Assembly: GCA_009731375.1 (NCBI GenBank)
Contig: BJOX01000214.1
Coordinates: 679,985 to 712,875, forward strand
Direction of reading: 5' to 3'
Origin: Paulinella micropora
Taxonomy: Eukaryota; Cercozoa; Imbricatea; Euglyphida
Length of the DNA: 32,891 nt
This document shows positions 1 to 32,863 of the stretch, piece by piece. Below the pieces are notes generated by a model. It searched no databases, had not been told where the DNA came from, and saw only the letters and a list, made by a program, of their open reading frames with translations. The stretch's first letter is position 1, and every line of letters begins with the position of its first letter. The position numbers and the translations under genes are program-made.

Positions 1-94
1 ATCCTGTTCCCTCAGGGTGCCCTTTCTCGCTTGTTGAGCCCGGAATAAAACCCACAGTGCTCTGTCGGTTTATACTAGACTGTCGAACAGTCTC

Positions 95-330
95 GAAACT
101 CCATCTGCTTACTGGGCCCTCTGTAATGGAGGTGGGAGCTCGTTCTGCAAGGGGCGCTTTATGGAACGAGCCCTGGCCCCGCCTGGTACTAAGGAGCTTT
201 GGTATTGCCTGTATCAGTCCCTTCCGTGCAAACATCACGGCTTAGCTGGGCATCGGGTTAATACTTTACCCACAGACTTCCTGGTTGACGAAATCAGAAG
301 CTCCTTTTTTCTGACATTAGTCGATATTTC
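95..330 (+). repeat. Dispersed repeat R1, copy 1
   Basis: About 236 bp, GAAACTCCATCTGCTTACTG to GACATTAGTCGATATTTC, nearly identical to 13054-13290. Here the 3' end is ATTTCATTTCATCAT and no microsatellite follows. Confidence 0.88.
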
Positions 331-352
331 ATTTCATCATACTTCCTCCCAC

Positions 353-7757
<7,405 letters not shown>

Positions 7758-7962
7758 CTACGAGATGTATGTACGTATGTTTGTATGTATGTATGTATGT
7801 ATGTATGTATTTATGTATTTATGTATGTATTTATGTATGTATGTGTGTATGTGTGTATGCATGTATGTACATACATACATACATACATACATACATACAT
7901 ACAATATATATATATATGTACGTGTGTGTGTGTGTATGTGTGCATGTATGTATGTATATATG

Positions 7963-7994
<32 letters not shown>

Positions 7995-8344
7995 TGTATG
8001 TTTGTATGCAGTATGTATGTATGTATGTATGTATGTATGTATATGTATGTATGTACACGTATGTATGTAGATGTATGTGTGTACATGTATGTATGTATGT
8101 ATGTATGTATGTATGTATGTATGTATGTATGTGTATGTATGTATGTATGTATGCATGTGTGTATGTACATAAGCATGTATGTATGTATGCATGTATGTGT
8201 GTATGCATGCATGCATGCATGCATGTATGTATGTATGTATGTATGTATGTATGTATGTATGTATGTATATATGTATGTATGTATGCATGCATGCATGCAT
8301 GCATGCATGCATGTATGTATGTATTTATGTATGTATGTATGTAC

Positions 8345-8375
<31 letters not shown>

Positions 8376-8809
8376 TGTATGTATGTGTATGTATGTATGT
8401 ATGTATGTATGTGTATGTATGTATGTATGTATGTATCTATGTATGTATGTATGTAAGTACTTATGTATGTATGCATGTATGTATGTATGTATTTATGTAT
8501 TTATGTATGTATGTATGCATGTATGCATGTATGTTTTGTATGTATGTACACATGTATGTATGTATGTATGTATGTATGTATGTATGTATGTATGTATGTA
8601 TGTATGTATGTATGTATGTATTTATGTATGTAACATATGTATGCATGCATGTTAACATACATTCATTACATTACATTACATTACATTACATTACATTACA
8701 TTACAAGTACTATTACATTACATACACACATGCATACATGCATACATACACTTACCTAGATCCTACCGTACCTATCCCTATCCACCAGTACTTCTACCAA
8801 TGGAAATAG

Positions 8810-9300
8810 CTATTTTGTATGTCAGCCAAAGGACTGAAAATTAGAAGAGGATGCGTTTGCAAAATTTGGCATGCGGGCGGCATAAGTAGTTTGCTTTTAA
8901 ATATACCATCAATCTTACCATTGCAAGGCCTCAAGAGCGTTGGAAATCAGAGTGGCATCACCCCACTAAGAAGACTGCACTGGCTAGTTTTGTACTTGAA
9001 GACTTGAAAGGAATTTGGCGTTGACGCGGATGGAAGAATTCTGGGAAATGTATCTTGTCCACCTTAAAACCAATTACTTTCGACCACGAAAGCCTGAACC
9101 CATACGTAATGGACTGTTCTGAAACAACAAGGACAACTTCAGTTTCGATTTCTCCTTCATGAATGGAAGAAGGAGACGAGTCTCAGTGCTCAATTATGGT
9201 CATTTTAGATTCCCTTCACTGCACCACTGTGGAATGTTAAGAAGTGCATTGATGTGGCTGTATGTTGGTTTCGAGATTTTCTCTCCCACTTACTCTCTTT
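8810..9300. other. Unique island between (TATG)n and the polypyrimidine tract
   Basis: About 490 bp of ordinary composition. The minus strand has GCAATG|GTAAGA near 8925, a good donor that could close a 5' exon of gene A. Plus frames show EFWEMYLVHLKTNYFRPRKP then stops. No gene is recognised. Confidence 0.4.
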
Positions 9301-9327
9301 TTCTATCACACGCATACTCCTTTCTCT

Positions 9328-12339
<3,012 letters not shown>

Positions 12340-12340
<1 letters not shown>

Positions 12341-12430
12341 AATCTATCTATCGATCTATCTTCTTCTTCATCTTCTTCATCTTCTTCTTCTTCTTCTTCT
12401 TCTTCTTCTTCTTCTTCTTCTTCTTCTTCT

Positions 12431-12461
<31 letters not shown>

Positions 12462-12686
12462 TGAATCTATCTATTGATCTATCTATTGATCTATCTATTG
12501 ATCTATCTATTGATCTATCTACTGATCCATCTACTGATCCATCTACTGATCCATCTACTGATCCATCTACTGATCCATCTATTGATCTATCTATTGATCT
12601 ATCTATTGATCTATCTATTGATCTATCTATTGATCTATCTATTGATCTATCTATTGATCTATCTATTGATCTACCTATTGATCTAC

Positions 12687-12752
<66 letters not shown>

Positions 12753-12833
12753 CTCTATCTCTCTATCTCTATCTCTCTGTCTCTCTATCTCTCTATCTCT
12801 CTATCTCTCTCTCTATATATATATATATATGTA

Positions 12834-12873
<40 letters not shown>

Positions 12874-12988
12874 CATCTTTCTATCTGTCTATCTGTCTAT
12901 CTATCTATCCATCCATCCTTCCATCCATCCATCCATCCATCCATCTACCTACCCTACTACCTACCTACCTACCTACCTACCTACCTGT

Positions 12989-13053
<65 letters not shown>

Positions 13054-13289
13054 GAAACTCCATCTGCTTACTGGGTCCTCTGTAATGGAGGTGGGAGCTC
13101 GTTCTGCAAGGGGCGCTTATGGAACGAGCCCTGGCCCCGCCTGGTACTAGGGAGCTTTGGTATCGCCTGTATCAGTCCCTTCCGTGCAAACATCACGGCT
13201 TAGCTGGGCATCGGGTTAATACTTTACCCACAGACTTCCTTGGTTGACGAAATCAGAAGCTCCTTTTTTCTGACATTAGTCGATATCTC

Positions 13290-13345
<56 letters not shown>

Positions 13346-13382
13346 CTCTATCTCTCTATCTGTCTATCTCTCTATCTATCTG

Positions 13383-13458
<76 letters not shown>

Positions 13459-13564
13459 CCCACTTACCTACCTACCTACCTACCTACCTACCTACCTAAC
13501 TACCTACCTACCTACCTACCTACCTACCTACCTACCCACCTACCTACCTCTCTACCTGTCTATC

Positions 13565-13597
<33 letters not shown>
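12340..13597. repeat. (TATTGATC)n, (TATC)n and (TACC)n tracts before the TBC exon
   Basis: An octamer series TATTGATC/TACTGATC at 12465-12690, then (TATC)n, (CTCT) variants, (CATC)n and (TACC)n up to 13053. After R1 the same types resume at 13290-13597 and end at the TATAG acceptor. Confidence 0.9.
13054..13290 (+). repeat. Dispersed repeat R1, copy 2
   Basis: Same unit, preceded and followed by (TATC)n, in the intron before the TBC exon. Its end reads GATATCTCATCTATCTATC, running straight into the tract. No protein match. Confidence 0.88.
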
Positions 13598-13599
13598 AG

Positions 13600-14723
13600 A
13601 GTCGCCGGAGCGGGGTGATCTGCAGGTCCAATCTCCGCAGCGGCGCACGTCCAGCTCCAGCTCCTCCCCAGTCTCGCTCTCCACCACCTCGGACGAGGCT
13701 GCAGACTCCGGCCACACCGACGTGGACTTAGATGTGCCTTACTTGCGCAAGCTGCCGGAGTCCATTCCCTCCAACCCTCACGTGATTCCCTTCTCCAAGT
13801 CACTGCTGAGCCAAGAAGCGCTGCGTCGCGGCGAGCGTTGGAAGCGCTACATGCAGCCCGACCAGATAAAGAACAAGTTCTCGCACGACGTGTACGACAA
13901 GATGCTCTCACTAGCTTCCAGCACGGCCATCCACAATAGACTCATTGAGAAGGATGTGGACCGGACCTTCCCCACCAACAAACTCTTCAACGCGCCGCAC
14001 ACGGGCACAGTCGTGCTCAGCAACGTGCTGCGCGCGTACTCCGTCTACGACTCCGAGACAGGCTACTCGCAAGGCATCGCGTTCTTAGCCGCCTTCTTGC
14101 TGCTTCACTTAGGTGACGAGCGCGAGGTGTTCTGGTGTTTGGTGGCGCTCATGTATTCGGACAAGTACAACATGCGAGCACTGTACAGGCACTCCAACTG
14201 TCTGGTGCTCAAGCTGATGCTGGAGCACTTCCACAAGCTCCTCGCACAGCTCTGTCCGGAGCTTCACAAGCACCTGGACAACCTGGGCGTTGTCCCATCC
14301 ATGTATGCCACTCAGTGGTTTTGCACCATCTTCTCTTCTCGCTTCGACCAGCAGTTCGCAGGCCAGATTTGGGACATGTTCATGGTGGACGGTCCGATGA
14401 TGATGTTCCAGATCGGGCTGAGCCTCATGGTGGCGCTCAAGCGGCGGCTGATGCAGGGCGAGCTCGAGACCGTGTTGCCTTTGCTAGCCGCTGTCCCCAC
14501 ACGCGAACTCGCGCGCTCCGTGCTCAGCCGCGCAAGGACCGTCCGCCTCTCCGAGGCCTTCATCCGGGCGCTGATGAGGATAGAGCCAGAAGAGAAGCCC
14601 AGGAGCTTCTCGCCAGTGCCTAACCCCTTTCAGCCAACCAACCTGCCAAACCCCTCGACCGCAAGGGGGGCCGACAAGTCCTTGGAAACGCCTCGCAGGA
14701 CTAGCAGGACAGAAGGAGCTTAA
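13600..14723 (+). CDS. Rab GTPase-activating protein, TBC domain (last exon)
   Basis: An open frame follows an AG at the end of a (TATC)n tract (TATAG|AGTCGCC). The first full codon is at 13602 and TAA ends at 14723, about 373 codons. A Ser-rich leader (about 1-40) precedes a TBC domain, which accelerates GTP hydrolysis on Rab proteins at membranes. Both catalytic fingers are present: arginine in [10 protein letters not shown] (codon 13962) and glutamine in GYSQGIAF (codon 14070). [15 protein letters not shown] resembles the EVI5/RabGAP1 branch. The usual opening motif (KGIP..LR..W) is not evident; [19 protein letters not shown] stands there. The C-terminal 50 residues are Pro/Ser-rich, without the coiled coil of EVI5. 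No ATG opens the exon in this frame, so it is an internal-to-terminal exon; earlier exons were not found. Confidence 0.93.
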
Positions 14724-17525
14724 CGCTCATAACTGTCTTTCAACCATCCTTGACTTTTTTCCTTTGATTTTTCTGGCTTTATCCTCACACTATCTTTTAG
14801 CTACTGCTGTCCGCATTCTATCCTGAATCTTATTTTTTATTGTGGTGAGATGATCATAGTTACCCTAATAGTTTTGTGAAATCGTCGACTCATGCTGAAT
14901 TTCGACGCGGCTCTGTGCTGCCTGCCTGTCACAGCAGAAAACGACGTTCACATATGTCTCCTGTCAATACTAGATTAGTTACGCAAACACTGTTTGAATA
15001 CAATACTTGCCACTCATAAAAGTTTTTTCTAAAACAGTGCTGCGTAAATATATATATATATATATATATTAATATATACATATATATATATAATATATAT
15101 ATATAGAGTCTACAATTATTATTAATTTATATTAATACTAAGCTTACCGGTAAGTTTACTGTGGTATTAATAAATATCAGTGGTTGCGAGCCGATCATGA
15201 CATTGAATTTTTTAGTGAATTATTAATAAGTTAATACATATCCGGCGCCCGGTCACCGATTGTCACCCTTTACCGTTAAAATGTTTTTAAATTTTAGTAC
15301 CGGTACTGTAGGCGCAGATAGGTAAATATGCGAGCTTTTCTTATACCCCTATACACAGTGATGTATAGATGAGCTATACCTAATCAAGACTCATGATGAT
15401 GATGATATAGTTATACACGTTTCTATATATATACTTTGAGCGGCGGTCACGGTTGAAAACGATAATATTAAGACTGCAAGTAACACGTACTACTTTTTAC
15501 GCAGGATAATATTATCGTTAGGGCGGACAATAGGAAATGGCTCTGCCACTGCGGTTCAAGTTCCTTTTTCTTGTTTGGCTCTGATCTATAGTCAGAGTCT
15601 CCTACATTTTCCCGTGCCCGGATGATACTGCAGGGTTTCCGACACATGACACTCTCTTTTGCAGACTCGGAGGAGGAAAACTGATTAGGTTATTCTCAGC
15701 AGACTCGGAGTGTTTGGATTGAGTGGATTTAGACCCTGGCTTGCATTAAATAATATCTTCAAGTTTCTAATCTTAACAGACAAACTTTCAAGTGGAGTCC
15801 CTGCAGCCTAAATTTTCTCAGTAGTATATTCCAAATCCATTCAAGCATTTTGAAAAGCCACTTCCTCAAGAGAAAGAAGAAGGAAAGGTAGTGGTGGAGT
15901 GTAGGAAAGGAACTGAGGAGGTGTGAGGAGTGTGCAGTGCGGCACAAAAACAACAGTAGCGTTGCACACTGCAGAGGCCCAAACAGCGGCACGGCAAGAC
16001 ACTCGTTGCGTGTACGACTCTAACACTAACGGTACTGAGAGTGAGTCGTATATTTGGTGACTGTGGGGTCATGAAGCCTACGGTGTGTCTCCAGTGATAT
16101 AATAACACAGTAGTGTTCACTGGATTGATTGTCGCCTGACATATTGTCGAGTCACTGTCAGAGGAGTGCTTTACAAGCACACCCACAGGAAGTAAAAAGA
16201 CCCGGCTACAGTCCGTTCCCTGGGGGCATTCCTACACTTATTCCCATACATCCTCCTTACGAGGAGAATAACAACCAATAATACACTCATACTCCAGTCT
16301 GTATAGCCACAAGTGGTTAGCCTCACGCAAACGTAAGGAAACGTAAGACTGTGTAAATAGGCTGAGGAAAACAGACAGACAAGACACAGACAAATATCTA
16401 TTCAATTGGCATAAACACTGTTTGCACAAAAGACATACATCCGACACCAAACGTGGTGGCTATCTCTTAGGAGGGTGGTAGACCAGTCAGACAAGACATA
16501 GGCCAAGGAAATTACGTGCAAAACAGACACGGGAGAGCCAAAACGGAGGATGATTTTGAGACGATTTTAATTTTTGTCAGAAACAAACAAAACACACACC
16601 ACTCCTCGCACTCAAGCACTACAAACGTGTTGTGTGGTGTTGAATAGATCGATAAGGGCGAGAACGCAGTTCTGTCAGATAGCGGTGTCGCTATGCAGAA
16701 CTTCCGAATCATGCTAATCCTTCTTCTGCCGGTGCTCCTGTGGGTTATCTAGGTGCAGGTAACTTACTGTGCTCACGTCGAACTTGTAGCGGTCGGGCGG
16801 ATATGCGTCCTAACCAACGCTCTGGTGTCCGCCGTTGTGGCCCTATGCACTTGAGACCTTTAGATTCTGGGTCGGGTCTTGACACAAGCAATGTTTACAA
16901 TGCTGACTGGCAGCCTGGCACGCATGGCAGTGGCAGCCTATGGTAATGTTGCACTTAGCAATTCTAGTAGTGGCACTGTCCGAATGTCTAGCACAGTGTG
17001 GCGCCTTTATCAATGACTGTAATTATAATTTTGTCTGTCCTTGCTCGTTGTAGGCACTGACTTTTTGCTTCGTTTAGCCTCAACTTTCGACCTTAGGTTT
17101 TCTCTTTGTCTTAGCAACTGGTTTTTACCTCTCTTTTTCTTTCTTCCCTTTTCAACTTCACTTTTGATCTTCTTCTGTTTCTTCTCTGCTCTTCCAGCTC
17201 TTTCCCCCCCTCGTTCTATTCGCTCTCTTGGTTCTTAGTTTCTTTTTCTTTCCTTTTCCTTTTTCTATGTTTTTCTCCTGTCCGTTTTCTCTGTTTTTGC
17301 ACTCTTACTGGTTCTTCTTTCCCTTTCTGTTCTGATTTCCCTTTCTTCTTTCTCCCTCTCTGCATTTTCCACTTTTCTTTCCTTGTTTTTCTTCCTTTTT
17401 ATTTTTTCTTCCTTTTTTCAACGCTTCACCTCTTAGTTAAGTCTTCAATTCTATCTCTTCTGCTTCCTCAGCTTTACGAGTGGCCAGTATTTTATTAAAA
17501 CAGTGCTTGCGTAAAATGGAAGAGT
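14724..17525. other. Unique region downstream of the TBC gene, no recognised gene
   Basis: 3' flank with an (AT)n patch at 15045-15110, then unique DNA. The plus frame around 16690-16946 is open for about 85 codons (ending NVYNADWQPGTHGSGSLW), without a recognised domain. 17050-17470 is pyrimidine-rich. An 18-base stretch near 15033 (AAAACAGTGCTGCGTAAA) recurs with one insertion near 17496, hinting at a shared repeat. Confidence 0.5.
15169..15174 (+). terminator. Possible poly(A) signal for the TBC gene
   Basis: AATAAA about 445 bp after the TBC stop codon, in AT-rich DNA. It is the first AATAAA I noticed downstream; a short motif in AT-rich sequence is weak evidence. Confidence 0.3.
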
Positions 17526-17569
17526 CACTTAATTAAGAGGTGACTCCCGAAGCGTAACTCAAAAGACTT

Positions 17570-17570
<1 letters not shown>

Positions 17571-17664
<94 letters not shown>
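17571..17664 (+). repeat. (CAA)n followed by a long poly-A run
   Basis: About 17 CAA units pass into about 40 A. Such an A-rich end would fit the 3' tail of a retroposed element lying to the left, but I see no target-site duplication. Confidence 0.7.
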
Positions 17665-17666
<2 letters not shown>

Positions 17667-17699
17667 TCAATGCAAATAAAAATAATAAACTTGAAATAA

Positions 17700-17847
17700 T
17701 GGCTTTATCTCTCACTGTGGGAAAGGATCTTGGCAGGCATGCAATATGGGCCGCATGTTGCCTGTCGCCCTGGAGGATCTCTTCAAGATTTCGCATGATG
17801 CCTACCCGAGTCGGACCTGATGGCAAGCCCGGGCCTTGGTAGGAAAC

Positions 17848-17882
<35 letters not shown>

Positions 17883-18233
17883 AACCTTAAGTGCCGAAAG
17901 CTCACCCCGACGGCGATCAGACACCAGCCACCTCATTTTTATTCACGGTTGCACCTTGTACCTGTTTTTATGTTTTTATGTTTTTTTTTTTTTAACATTG
18001 TGGAGACCAAAGTGACACATCCGGTACCAAAATGACAACTCTGGAAAAAAACCAGTTGATGCCAATCAGGCGAACGGTTTGCAAACAACCCACAAGGGCA
18101 GGTCTTCGTTTTTGTGTAAAAGAAGGATGTTCATAGTTACTGCCACCATAAGCTAATGCTTGAAAATGCCCACAATCGGGGGGGGGGTTAGATAAAAGAA
18201 AACAACAAAAAAAAACTTAAGTGCCGAAAACTA

Positions 18234-18264
<31 letters not shown>
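17700..18264. other. Unique sequence with a small local duplication and poly-C run
   Basis: The minus frame at 17826-17700 is open (RVGIMRNLEEILQGDRQHAA), without a recognised family. ACTTAAGTGCCGAAA-type sequence occurs at 17885 and again at 18215. The second copy runs into a long C run that ends at an N gap. Confidence 0.4.
17939..17944 (-). terminator. Possible poly(A) signal for RNase H1
   Basis: AATAAA on the minus strand about 350 bp beyond the stop codon. A poly-C run and an N gap lie between, so the distance is uncertain. The hexamer alone is weak evidence. Confidence 0.25.
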
Positions 18265-18291
18265 NNNNNNNNNNGATTTCTTTACTGTGAG

Positions 18292-28488
<10,197 letters not shown>

Positions 28489-28645
28489 TTATTATATCCA
28501 GGCGAAGCAGCTCTCTTTTCCCAACAGAGCTAGAGCTGGAAGAAAGATAAACCAACAAGAAAAACCAACGTCCCTTTCAATCTTTCCATCCACAATCGCC
28601 CCGCGAACCACAAAATACAGGTAATTTCAGCCACCACCAAGTGGT

Positions 28646-28970
28646 AGTTTGAGGTGGGCTTTCCAATCGTGGTTTTGATTCTTCTGTCGTGGTTCTTCTG
28701 TTGATGTGATTTGTGATATATGTGTCATAATAAGACTCATCATGAACAAGACTGCATTCCTTGCCTTTCTACCTTATTTACTTTACAGATTCAATGTTCT
28801 TGTCTTTCATGGAATGGTTTGATTTCTTCTGATCAATGGATACATCTTTTACACTCAACATGTTTGAATTCGTTATATTCTGTTAATGCTATGAGGTTTT
28901 TTCTTAGGAGATTTTATAGACATGTTCAAAGACTATCTGGTGTGTCTGTAGGATCATAGTCCTCGACAAG
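28646..28970 (+). mobile_element. 3' fragment of the same LINE family
   Basis: Closely matches 31970-32300: the same CHNKTHHE and QDCIPCLSTL region, LHSTCLNSLYSVNAMR, and end GVSVGS-stop plus GATCATAGTCCTCGAC. The first cysteines are disrupted. Its 5' end lies about 160 bp upstream of the RNase H1 ATG. Confidence 0.85.
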
Positions 28971-29067
28971 GGGGCTGCCATCCTATCTTACTACTACTAG
29001 GCTAGGCTAGGCTAGGAAGGGTAACTGTTTTTTCTTATTCAGCCAACGGGAAAAACGATAAAAATAA

Positions 29068-29293
<226 letters not shown>

Positions 29294-29333
29294 ATTCCTT
29301 TCTTGCTTGACCAAGAGCGTAGTGTTCGGGACT

Positions 29334-29453
29334 ATGAGGCAGCTCCACCATGCAGCAGGCGCTGACGTGGATGAGCCAGCAGACGAGGAAGGTGAGGAAG
29401 AGGTGGAAGAAGAAGAGGAGGAAGAAGAGGATGGAGAGGAAAAGGAAGAAGAA
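29334..29453 (+). CDS. Possible acidic coding segment, cut by an N gap
   Basis: From ATG 29334 the plus strand reads MRQLHHAAGADVDEPADEEG followed by a Glu/Asp run up to the gap at 29454. After the gap the nominal frame meets TAA at once. It could be an acidic tail exon or a decayed GAA/GAG repeat; no family is recognised. Confidence 0.25.
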
Positions 29454-29559
29454 NNNNNNNNNNAGTCGGTTTAATGAAGGTAACAATTTAACCTCTGGTC
29501 GATCCATACAAATCGTTAGCTCAAGAGCTATTGATTTAACTAGATGGTGACCTACGTCT

Positions 29560-29820
29560 CAAGTTATTAAAGGTAATGAGAAATTATCAAAATATTAAAG
29601 TATTAAGATAAAATGACTTAGATTAAAAATATTAAAATAAAATAAAATAATAATAATAATAATAATATAATAATAATAAAATAGTAATAACAATAATAAT
29701 AAATATATATGGAATTAACAAATATATATATATGTATATATATATTAATATATATATTATATATATATATATATTAGATTAATCTTTTATGAAGTCAAAG
29801 TAAAGTTCTAGTTCAGTGAG
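29560..29820. other. AT-rich spacer
   Basis: AATAAT and TA repeats with no recognised gene, following the N gap at 29454-29463. Confidence 0.6.
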
Positions 29821-30181
29821 GAACGAGAAAAAGAAAAAAAAAAAAAAAAAAAACGGAAATATATATAATAATATAATATATATATATATATGTATATATA
29901 TGTTGAAAGAGTTATATTCTCACTCAGTACTATATATTATATATATACATAAATATATATAATATATATATTTATATATATATGTTGAAAGTGTTATATT
30001 CTCACTCAGTACTATATATAACGGTGGCACTCGCAAAAGCTGGTAGACACGAGGTGACTCCCCAAGGGGGTTTGGCCAACCACACTCCGGCTTAGGATGT
30101 GATCAACGCTGAACTTGTCCCACACTCAGGTATCATCTGATGATGAGGTGTCCAACGCCCTCTTTAGGCCCGTAGGCAGTG
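29820..30181 (-). mobile_element. 3' flank of the minus-strand LINE with duplicated AT-rich tail
   Basis: Runs from the LINE stop through GGGGAGTCACCTCGTGTCTA to TATATATAG. GTACTGAGTGAGAATATAAC occurs twice, about 77 bp apart, separated by (TA)n, followed by AT repeats and an A/T-rich run. Confidence 0.55.
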
Positions 30182-30967
30182 TCAGGATTCTTGCATCCTT
30201 AAGAGATATGCTTTGAGTTCCTTTTTGAATTCTGCTTTGTATGAGATATCTCTTAGGTGCTCTGGCAGCTTATCCCATTGTGCTTGTGCTGCTCTGCTGT
30301 ATTGACCCGTCGTTGAGTCGTTGTACATGTGTTTCTTTGATGACCGCCTAGTGTTGTAGTTATGAACAGCTGTGATTGGTCGGATATTGTTGTAGTGAAG
30401 GGGAAGGAAAGCCTTGAAGGCTGGGTAAATAAGGGAGTGTGCATCCATGCATACGCTGTACTTATACATGTTAAGTATGTTGAGTAAGCGTAGTTTGGCA
30501 AAAAGAGGCTTGGTAGGTGTTCTCCATGATTTGAGACATATCAGACGGACTATACGTTTTTGGATGATAATGAGTGGATGTATAATGGTGTTGTAGTCAT
30601 CAGATCCCCATATAGAGATACCATACATAAGTAGGGGGTATACATGTGCATAGTAAAGTTGGAGGAGGATGTGAGTGGGAAGTAGGCTGTTCACATAACG
30701 AAACATTTGGACGAATGGTTGAAGGCGGAATATAATAGATTGTATATGTTCACGGAAGGACAGGTTGCTTTGGATGATTGTACCTAATACTTTTACCTTT
30801 CGTTCTTGTTGGAGCCTCTTGCCGTCGATAGTCAAGTCGAGCTGCACCTTCTGTTCGTGCTTGTGGAAGATAGTGTAGGTGGTTTTGGTGGGGTTGGGTA
30901 CTAGGTTATGTCTGTAGAAACTATCTATGTATCTATGTCTACGCCCTCCCCGACTTACCCTGGACAT
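30182..30967 (-). mobile_element. 5'-truncated non-LTR retrotransposon, RT thumb and C-terminal part
   Basis: An open frame of 261 codons. YRHNLVPNPTKTTYTIFH is the segment just after the FADD box of LINE reverse transcriptases, and KVLGTIIQSNLSFREHI is the next conserved block, followed by PLLMYGISIWGS. The catalytic palm is missing, so the copy is 5'-truncated and dead. The frame itself is intact, which suggests recent insertion. Probable clade: Jockey/CR1-like, by eye. Confidence 0.85.
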
Positions 30968-30997
30968 GGTGTGTAAGCTTATGTATGTGTGTATGTA

Positions 30998-31055
<58 letters not shown>

Positions 31056-31079
31056 TTACTACTACTACTACTACTTCTC

Positions 31080-31137
<58 letters not shown>

Positions 31138-31151
31138 CACTCCTACTACTA

Positions 31152-31220
<69 letters not shown>

Positions 31221-31261
31221 CACTACTACCACTACTACTACCAATACTACTACTACTACTA
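30998..31261. repeat. (TAC)n tract between two LINE copies
   Basis: Slightly interrupted TAC units separating the minus-strand LINE from the plus-strand LINE. Confidence 0.9.
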
Positions 31262-32311
31262 GTTTATCTCATACGGAGTTATTTTTGAGAGTGATTTGTC
31301 CTGGAAAATTATGAAAGAAGATAGAATACAGAAAGCTAAGCAGAATTTGAATATGGTGTTAGCCATGAGTTAGAAGAGGTATTGCACCTAATATTGCCAT
31401 GCAACTAGTTTCTGGGTCTGTGTTTCAATCTATGGATTGGGGTAGTGAGTTCTGGCATCCTGAATTTTGTTGGAAGGAGGGTGATATTTTCAACAATGGT
31501 GTTGCGAGAAAAGTGTTGCGTGTCCCTAGAGATTTTCCTAGTCTGGCTTGTCAAGGTGAGTTGGGTTTGTGCTCGTCGATTGGGAGAGGTGATTATAGGA
31601 GATTGGTTTTTTGCAGTCTTTGTTGTCAATGCCAGAAGATTCTTTATTAGTCCGAATGTTCAAAATTAGTTGTTTTAATGCTATTACTTATGATTGTAAT
31701 AATTGGGTTACAAGACTCTTTGGAGATATTAAGAGGTCATTGCCTTGTACTGCAGTTCAGAACTCTCTTGCTTTTATTAAGAACTCTTCTAAGTCAAGTT
31801 AAAAAAAGATTGTTCATGATTGTGAACAGAAAGATTGGAGAGAGAAATTACGCGTGTCTCCTTTGTCTATTTATAAGCGTGTGAAGACGAACTTAGAAAT
31901 GGAGTTTTATTTAAAAGGTCATAATTATGAGGGGGGAAGGAGATTAATATCTTTGGCAAGAGCGGGTTGTTTGAGGTTTGGGCTCTCAAATCGTGGTTTT
32001 GGTTCCCATGTGTAATTTGTGATATATGTCATAATAAGACTCATCATGAAACTCATGTTTTTCAAGACTGCATTCCTTGCCTTTCTACCTTATGTACTTT
32101 ACAGATTCAATGTTTTGGTTCTTGTCTTTCATGGAATGGTCTGATTTCTTCTGATCAATGGACACATCTTTTACACTCAACATGTTTGAATTCGTTATAC
32201 TCTGTTAATGCTATGAGGCTTTTTCTGAGATTTTATAGACATGTTCAAAGACTAACCAGGGGCCTTGCTTCTGGTGTGTCTGTAGGATCATAGTCCTCGA
32301 CCATCCTATCT

Positions 32312-32378
<67 letters not shown>
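31262..32378 (+). mobile_element. Decayed non-LTR retrotransposon ending in (TAC)n
   Basis: Plus-strand frames, broken by stops and shifts, give SYGVIFESDLSWKIMKEDR, then APNIAMQLVSGSVFQSMDWG, GGRRLISLARAGCLRFGLSN, and a C-terminal zinc knuckle CDICHNKTHHETHVFQDC (C-x2-C-x8-H-x4-C). The coding part ends at 32293. A (TAC)n tail follows after CATCCTATCT. The 5' side abuts another (TAC)n, so the copy is truncated. Confidence 0.85.
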
Positions 32379-32379
32379 G

Positions 32380-32749
32380 TTTGTGCCGAGGCGGGTTCCA
32401 ATAGTAGCAAACTTCTCTTGACCACATTCGATGCTATAGCACTGGTCAAGACATACAAGACTAGAAAAGACTGAAGAACGTGAAGATCTGTATGAATTAC
32501 AAATACTCACATAAAACACCATAGGGAACACGTACTGTACCGCACACCCATCTATTTCAGCCATTTTATTTCTTAGTCTTCTTTCTGGGTGTTTTGGGTT
32601 CTCGTCTTGGGAGTCTCCCTGCTTTTGAGGACTTCACTTTTTATAAGTTTTTGAGGATTTGAGTTCGGGCTTGTTACTAACTTTCAGACTCGAGCATGTG
32701 TGTCTGTGTCTGTGTGTGTGTGTGTGTGTATGCGTGCGTGCGTGCGTGC

Positions 32750-32786
<37 letters not shown>

Positions 32787-32814
32787 CGTGTGTCTGTGTC
32801 TGTCTGTGTGTGTG

Positions 32815-32863
<49 letters not shown>

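Noticed and set aside
14135-14623. Overlapping frames in the TBC exon (162 codons plus, 83 codons minus)
   Set aside because: Shadows of the TBC frame in GC-rich coding DNA; no domain.
15759-16712. Several minus-strand frames of 60-106 codons
   Set aside because: No recognisable motif, no splice-consistent partners and ordinary chance length.
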